From FEN-1099 sp964511015 (GTDB lineage Bacteria; Lernaellota; Lernaellaia; Lernaellales; Lernaellaceae), in NCBI GenBank assembly GCA_964511015.1, contig CAZEDX010000014.1:1-64000 (forward strand): a stretch of DNA of 64,000 bases, read 5' to 3'. The translations under genes were made by a program, and so were the position numbers. Position 1 is the first letter of the stretch. Each line of letters begins with the position of its first letter. The notes beneath the pieces are model-generated. The model was not told where the DNA came from and ran no database searches. It was given only the letters and a program-made list of their open reading frames with translations. Of the stretch, positions 59,402 to 64,000 are shown one piece after another.

Positions 59402-61473
59402 TGCGGCACCTCCCTGGCGAACGCCCGGCGGGCAAAGAAGGATTCAATATCGATCAACGTCTGGCGGTAGGCGGTGTACTGATCCGGGCTGACCCGCGTG
59501 TCGCGATTGACGAAGCGGTAGACCAAGCGGAACCCGTCGGCGGTCCGCTCGTAGCGGCCGTCGAAATCGAGCAGCGGCGTGCGTACGACCTTGGGCTGCG
59601 GCATGTCCTCCAGTTTCCAATTCGGTGGCAGGTGCACGTTGAACACCTGGCTTTCGGTGTACTGGGTCGGCGTCAGCAATGCCGTCCGCCGCGTCTCGTT
59701 GTCCACCTGTGCGAAGCGGTCAGGCAGTTCCGGCAGATCCACCACCCACATGCCGCCGGTCTTTTTGGCCAGCATCGGCAAGCGGTAGACCAACGTGGTG
59801 CGCAACGGCTTGTCCGGATCCTGCACGTTCTCGTCGTTGAAGCTAATCAGTTCCGCGCCCGGGCCGCGATCGAGCACCTGCTCGCGCAGATCCTTTTCCC
59901 GCGTGCGTGGATCGATCGATTCGAGATAGCCGCGGTTGGCGGCTTCGAAGATGCCCATCGAGGTGTCGACGCGGGTTACGGTCGCCGCGCCCTGCGCGTC
60001 GAATCTCACATCGATTTCGATGTTCGATCGGCTGCTGTCAGGCGGCGGCATGTCAATCCAACCCACCGTCCGGCCTAGCGCATCGACGTAAGGCTGGCCG
60101 TGGTCGTCCCAGCGGAAGAAAGGGTAGCGGAAGGTTTCGGCGGTGGCGTCGAGGAAGAACGACCGCCCGTTGAGGAAGACCTTGGTGATCGCGTGGTTGC
60201 CGGCGAGGTTGGGCACGGCGTAGAGTTCGTGCGCAAAGCCGAAGGTGCCCAGCACCACTGGATGGGCTTCCACGCCGATTGCCTTGAGCATCGTCGCCAT
60301 CAGAATGGCCTTGTCGGTGCAATCGCCGTAGCCGTTGGCGAGGGTCACTTCGGCCGGATGACCGGTGAAACCGGTACCGAAGTCGGTCTTGATCGAGATG
60401 TACCGGATCTTGCGCTGCGCATACTGGTAGATGCGCGCGATCTTCTGTTCGACGTCCGTCGCGTCGCCGACTGCGGCCGCCACCGCGCGCTTGACCGAGT
60501 CGGTTACCACGATCCGGGTGCGGTAGAACTCGGTCAGCAGGTCGAAGATCGGGTCCCACGTTTCGATTACCCGCGCGCGCAGGGTGGGGGCATATTCCAA
60601 CTCCGGCGCCATGTGCGGTTCGGTTTCCAGCGGTGCCACGTCGGTCATCGCCCAACGGTAGGTGGTGGAACCGTCGGGGTTGTCGGTGACCGTCGGCGGC
60701 TGCTGGGCGGCGGGCATGTTGCGCGTTTCCCAGAACAGCTTTTTCGCGGCCGGCACGACGATATCGACGCTCGAGAGCGCCACCGGCGAGGTCGACTGGA
60801 AGTAGTATTCGGGAAAGAAGAAGTCGGGATGGATCGGCTTGACCGTTTTGTTGCGGTACCAGTACTCGACGATGTCGCCGAGGCGCACCTCGGGGATCAT
60901 AAGCTGGTAGGAGACGCCGCGGTTGAAGAACAGCGTGCCGGCGTAAGGTTCGGTCTTGGTCACGAATTTCGCCCCGGCCGCCTGGAATGTGCCGTCAGGG
61001 TGCACCACCACGCCGAACGGCCCGGTCAGGCGCTCGCGGTTCGGATCGACCCAGTTGCTGGTGCGCGCCCAGGCCCGGGTCTTTTCTTTCAACACCAAGC
61101 CGGTGAAGTGGTAGTCGTACCAGTTGGTGCCGTCGGTTTCGAGCCGGTAGACCCCGATGTCTTCCAAAATGACGCCGGGCCGGTCGGGGTACTTCTGCGC
61201 CAGTTCCCGTCCCTGGGCGAACAGCTTGGCGTACCGCGCCGGGTCGTAGCGCCAATTGATCTCACCGATTTCCACCGGCGCGGAGAACCGCACTTCGTTC
61301 ACCGTTTCACGGGCAATACGGCGCCCGTCGGGCAGCGTAAACAGCTTGCCGTCAAAGGAAACGGCCGGCACCCGCAATTCATCGCCGTTTTGCAGAACGA
61401 TGACGGTCTCGGCCAAGGCCGGCAGTACCGCCAGCACCAAAATCAGCAAGAGGAAGCGAAATCCGCGTCGCAT
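59398..61473 (-). CDS. DUF3857 and transglutaminase-like exported protein, catalytic residues present
   Basis: Signal peptide RRGFRFLLLILVLAVLPALA. The same SH3-like start (VIVLQNGDELRVPAVSFDGKLF) as its downstream paralogue. DUF3857 domain about 90-300 (DYHFTGLVLKEKTRAWA, VRLGDIVEYWYRNKT). The transglutaminase-like domain has IYQYAQRKIRYISI, GYGDCTDKAILMATML with the nucleophile Cys, and later GNHAITKVFLNGRSFFLDAT with the His and Asp of the triad. Then a C-terminal beta domain. Such proteins are periplasmic peptidase/amidase-like enzymes of unknown substrate. The pair probably acts together. Confidence 0.85.
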   Translation of the reverse strand: MRRGFRFLLLILVLAVLPALAETVIVLQNGDELRVPAVSFDGKLFTLPDGRRIARETVNEVRFSAPVEIGEINWRYDPARYAKLFAQGRELAQKYPDRPGVILEDIGVYRLETDGTNWYDYHFTGLVLKEKTRAWARTSNWVDPNRERLTGPFGVVVHPDGTFQAAGAKFVTKTEPYAGTLFFNRGVSYQLMIPEVRLGDIVEYWYRNKTVKPIHPDFFFPEYYFQSTSPVALSSVDIVVPAAKKLFWETRNMPAAQQPPTVTDNPDGSTTYRWAMTDVAPLETEPHMAPELEYAPTLRARVIETWDPIFDLLTEFYRTRIVVTDSVKRAVAAAVGDATDVEQKIARIYQYAQRKIRYISIKTDFGTGFTGHPAEVTLANGYGDCTDKAILMATMLKAIGVEAHPVVLGTFGFAHELYAVPNLAGNHAITKVFLNGRSFFLDATAETFRYPFFRWDDHGQPYVDALGRTVGWIDMPPPDSSRSNIEIDVRFDAQGAATVTRVDTSMGIFEAANRGYLESIDPRTREKDLREQVLDRGPGAELISFNDENVQDPDKPLRTTLVYRLPMLAKKTGGMWVVDLPELPDRFAQVDNETRRTALLTPTQYTESQVFNVHLPPNWKLEDMPQPKVVRTPLLDFDGRYERTADGFRLVYRFVNRDTRVSPDQYTAYRQTLIDIESFFARRAFAREVPQ

Positions 61474-61654
61474 CCGATCCTCCCAGACATGAAGAGAAGT
61501 TTATCTTGAACGCGCCGAAAGCAACTTGCAATGACCGCGGCCGCACCGTAACGTACGCCCGACCCCGGCGCCGGCGGGGCGTTGGTCTTCATTCAGACCG
61601 CCGGCCGCGGCGAAGGTTCAGAACCGGAACGACGGCGGGTCGAAAGGAACCGAG

Positions 61655-62560
61655 GTGACTGCTCAACCCCAGGTGTATGTTGTCGGCGCGGAGCACACGG
61701 ACCAGCGGCTCGACCAGTTCGTGGCCGAGGTGACCGGTGTTTCGCGCAAACGGGCGATGGCGCTGATCGCCGACGGGGCGGTGCGGGTCGACGGGCGCGT
61801 CTTGCCCAAAGGCACGACGCTGGCGGCCGGTCAGCAGGTGGCGGTGGTCGTGGCCGAATTCGGCGCCGCGTCGCCCGACCACGAGCTCGCGCCGGCCGTA
61901 CTGTACCTCGACGACGACCTGGTCGCGGTCGACAAACCGGCGGGCCGCCACAGTGCGCCGCAACGGGCCCACGAAACCGGCGCGGTGGCGCAGGCGCTGC
62001 TGGCGCGTTTCCCCGAGATGGACGGTGTCGGCTTCTCGCCGCTGGAGCCCGGTATCTGCCACCGGCTGGATTTCTGGACCTCCGGCGTGCTGCTGGCCGC
62101 GCGCAATCAATCGGCCTTTCGCGCGGTGCGCGACGCGTTCGACCGCCATGCGGTGCGCAAGGAATACCTGGCGCTGGTGGCCGGCGAGCCGCCGCGCGCG
62201 TTTCAGGTGGATGCGCCGATCGCCCATCCGTCGCGCCGCGCCGCGCGGGTGGTGGTCGGCGATGAAAAGGGACGGGGCGTCGTGCCGGCACGCACCGAGT
62301 TCGAGGTGCTCGACCAGCGGCCCGGCTATGCCTTGCTCCGGGCCGACTGCGCCACCGGCGCAATGCACCAGATCCGTGCCCATGCCGCTCACGCCGGCTT
62401 CCCGCTGCTCGGCGACGAACTCTACGGCGGCCCGCCCGAACCGAGCGGCCGTTTCTGGCTGCACGCTTCCCAACTCGTACTGCCCTGGCGCGGCCAATCG
62501 CTGCGCATCCGGGCCGAGTTGGGACCCGACTTCGAGCACCGGTTGGGCCGCGGCGATTGA
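61655..62560 (+). CDS. RluA-family pseudouridine synthase
   Basis: GTG start after AAAGGAA. N-terminal S4 RNA-binding domain (DQRLDQFVAEVTGVSRKRAMALIADGAVRVDG). The catalytic domain has VLYLDDDLVAVDKPAGRHSA and HRLDFWTSGVLLAA with the nucleophile Asp139, then HQIRAHAAHAGFPLLGDELYGG. It converts specific uridines in rRNA or tRNA to pseudouridine; the target (RluC/RluD-like versus other) cannot be told. About 300 residues is normal. Confidence 0.92.
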   Translation: MTAQPQVYVVGAEHTDQRLDQFVAEVTGVSRKRAMALIADGAVRVDGRVLPKGTTLAAGQQVAVVVAEFGAASPDHELAPAVLYLDDDLVAVDKPAGRHSAPQRAHETGAVAQALLARFPEMDGVGFSPLEPGICHRLDFWTSGVLLAARNQSAFRAVRDAFDRHAVRKEYLALVAGEPPRAFQVDAPIAHPSRRAARVVVGDEKGRGVVPARTEFEVLDQRPGYALLRADCATGAMHQIRAHAAHAGFPLLGDELYGGPPEPSGRFWLHASQLVLPWRGQSLRIRAELGPDFEHRLGRGD

Positions 62561-62647
62561 CGTCGGCCGGCCGGGCCGCATTTTCCATTTTTTTCGCTTC
62601 ATTCTATGATAGCCGCCGGTGTTTCCCCGCTCGCAAAGGAGAACCCC

Positions 62648-64000
62648 ATGCGCCGTGCATTGTTGACCACGATTATACTGTTTCTGCTCAGCGCTCAGGC
62701 GTGGGCCGACGAAATTGCGCTCACCTACCGCTTTGCCGAACCGATGTTGGTTGAGCACGTGGACGGCACAGTCGAGCCGGTGCTCGCCGGCCTGAATCAG
62801 TTCCTGGTGCCCGGCTACCCGATCGTGCCGGCGCAGACGGCGTGGGTCGCGTTGCCGCAGGGCCACGAAGTGGTGGCGGTGCGCGTCGAGGCGGCCAAGG
62901 CGCGCGTGGTGGCGCAGGCCACCGCGGCGTGGTGCCCCAATTTCGGGCCGTGGGGCGAACCGATCGAACATGAAGCCCAACCGAATTACGACATCTATGC
63001 CGGTACGGCACCGTATCCGAGTGCGCGTTTTCAGCCATTGTCGGTGCAGCACAAGCGCGGCGTGGCGATTCTGCCGGTCGTGCTCTACCCGGTGCAATAC
63101 GTGCCGGGGAACGAAGAGCTAACCTTTACCAGCGAGTTGACCGTGCGCGTAACCACGCGGCCGCAGCGGCGGGCGGAGGCAGAGCTGTTGCCGTTCCGCG
63201 GCCTGCCCGACGATCTGCGCGAACTGCGCGCGCGCGTCGACAATCCGGAACTTCTCTCCCGGTACGAGGTCGAAACGATACCGATGCGCGTCGAAATCGA
63301 CTACCTGGTCATCACCCCGCAGAAATGGGTGAACGCGCTGCAAGACTACGTGCAGCACAAAGCCGATCTGTTTGGCCTGCGTTGTGAGATTGTCCCGTTG
63401 GAAGACATCCTGGCGCAGATGGCGGGCCAGACCGATCAGAAGAAGATTCGCGACTACATCGTGCAGCGTTACAACGACGGACTCCAGTGGGTGCTGATCG
63501 TCGGTGACGCCGACCGCGACCGGGAAGTCATCAAGCTGCGTGGTCTGTACGTTTCCGGCACCGACCCCGACGACGGCTCGACCTACACCGATTCCCGCAT
63601 GGCCGCCGACCAGTATTATGGCTGTCTGGACGGCAACTACAACCAGAACGGCAACAACTTTTGGGGCGAGCCCAATGACGGTCCCGGCGGCGGCGAAGTC
63701 GACTTGCTCTATGACGTGCACGTGGGGCGTTTCGCGGTCGAACATTTGTGGGAAGTGAAGATCATGGCCGGCAAGACCACGGCGTTCGAAGACGACTACC
63801 AAATGCCGCAGCGCCTACTGTTCGTCGGCGAGGAAGCGGACGAAGTCAGCTCCGGCGGCGAGATGAAAGACAAGGTCTACGAATATTGTGGCGACCAGAC
63901 CATGCCGATCACGCGGCTGTACGATTACAACAACCTGTTCAGCCACCAGCACGTCGTAACGGCGATCAATTCCAATCAGTTCCAGTGGCTGAACCACATG
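62648..64000 (+). CDS. gingipain-like cysteine peptidase (C25), 3' end outside the window
   Basis: ATG 62648, after the AAAGGAG at 62635-62641. Signal peptide RRALLTTIILFLLSAQAWA. Residues about 20-205 resemble the C25 propeptide (VALPQGHEVVAVRVEAAKARV, GVAILPVVLYPVQYVPGNEELTF). The peptidase part begins at IDYLVITPQKWVNALQDYVQHK. It continues with VLIVGDADRD, DSRMAADQYYGCLDG, VGRFAVEHLWEVKIMAGKT and YDYNNLFS...QFQWLNHM at the window edge, just before the expected catalytic His-Gly and Cys motifs. The open frame runs on past 64000. Secreted or surface protease; tail type unknown. Confidence 0.85.
   Translation, partial: MRRALLTTIILFLLSAQAWADEIALTYRFAEPMLVEHVDGTVEPVLAGLNQFLVPGYPIVPAQTAWVALPQGHEVVAVRVEAAKARVVAQATAAWCPNFGPWGEPIEHEAQPNYDIYAGTAPYPSARFQPLSVQHKRGVAILPVVLYPVQYVPGNEELTFTSELTVRVTTRPQRRAEAELLPFRGLPDDLRELRARVDNPELLSRYEVETIPMRVEIDYLVITPQKWVNALQDYVQHKADLFGLRCEIVPLEDILAQMAGQTDQKKIRDYIVQRYNDGLQWVLIVGDADRDREVIKLRGLYVSGTDPDDGSTYTDSRMAADQYYGCLDGNYNQNGNNFWGEPNDGPGGGEVDLLYDVHVGRFAVEHLWEVKIMAGKTTAFEDDYQMPQRLLFVGEEADEVSSGGEMKDKVYEYCGDQTMPITRLYDYNNLFSHQHVVTAINSNQFQWLNHM

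Overview
The window looks like a chromosomal segment of a high-GC, diderm (Gram-negative-type) bacterium. Evidence for two membranes: many lipoprotein signal peptides, an OmpA-type cell-wall anchor (26197-27957), a barrel-like protein ending in phenylalanine (46364-47011), an HtrA/DegP periplasmic protease and a lytic transglycosylase. Two prepilin-like genes, a tetraheme cytochrome, a type III glutamine synthetase, MopE-like metal motifs and FG-GAP/propeller surface proteins fit an uncultured lineage with a deltaproteobacterial or myxobacterial flavour. The phylum cannot be fixed from sequence alone. TTG and GTG starts are common. No rRNA, tRNA or CRISPR array was recognised.

Layout. 145-6253: a + strand chain of six genes (propeller-like secreted protein, TPR/glycosidase-like protein, degenerate 5'-nucleotidase lipoprotein, cysteine-free redoxin-like protein, ABC ATPase, ABC permease), the last five overlapping or nearly so. 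6444-9281: lytic transglycosylase, pgsA and a membrane diguanylate cyclase. 9343-12093: a - strand operon of Rrf2 regulator, soluble ABC ATPase, cysteine-rich P-loop GTPase and [4Fe-4S] protein, probably metal-cofactor related. 14482-16308: cbiM, a cbiN-like gene and a barrel-like exported protein behind a promoter whose -10 box lies inside a palindrome. 12193-21115 (- strand): three large exported proteins (propeller repeats, triple CBM9-like, subtilisin) that all end in an Asp-rich tail and Gly-Cys-Gly-Cys. 21290-23988: acyltransferase, recO and a tetraheme cytochrome lipoprotein on a poly-Asp stalk. 24254-31761 (- strand): FG-GAP/PKD protein, OmpA-like protein, an SGNH hydrolase broken by one nonsense codon, a metallo-beta-lactamase-fold protein and a GH13 amylase.

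32120-34057 is a carboxyltransferase/biotin carrier (pycB/oadA type). It is followed by a more AT-rich, fragment-filled accessory island (about 34.06-39.8 kb). The island holds a beta-helix relic, a caspase-fold-like protein split by TAG, a small GCGC-tailed protein, a propeller relic, a diverged second copy of the biotin-carrier 3' end, and an Rhs core tip carrying a putative zincin toxin followed by two tandem paralogous membrane proteins (candidate immunity genes). Housekeeping-type sequence resumes at 39970: degP, hemolysin III, two paralogous prepilin-like genes, Xaa-Pro aminopeptidase, S41 peptidase, more Asp-rich proteins, a type I phosphodiesterase-like protein, glutamine synthetase III, two DUF3857/transglutaminase proteins, an RluA-type pseudouridine synthase and the 5' part of a gingipain-like peptidase.

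The unifying oddity is a family of exported proteins sharing a pentapeptide repeat of the form x-x-D-D-D. It is placed either right after a lipobox cysteine or at the C terminus before a terminal CGC motif, and once also inside a protein. This looks like a lineage-specific surface display or sorting device. The Rrf2-ABC-GTPase-FeS operon and the Rhs zincin with its twin membrane partners are the other main candidates for undescribed systems.
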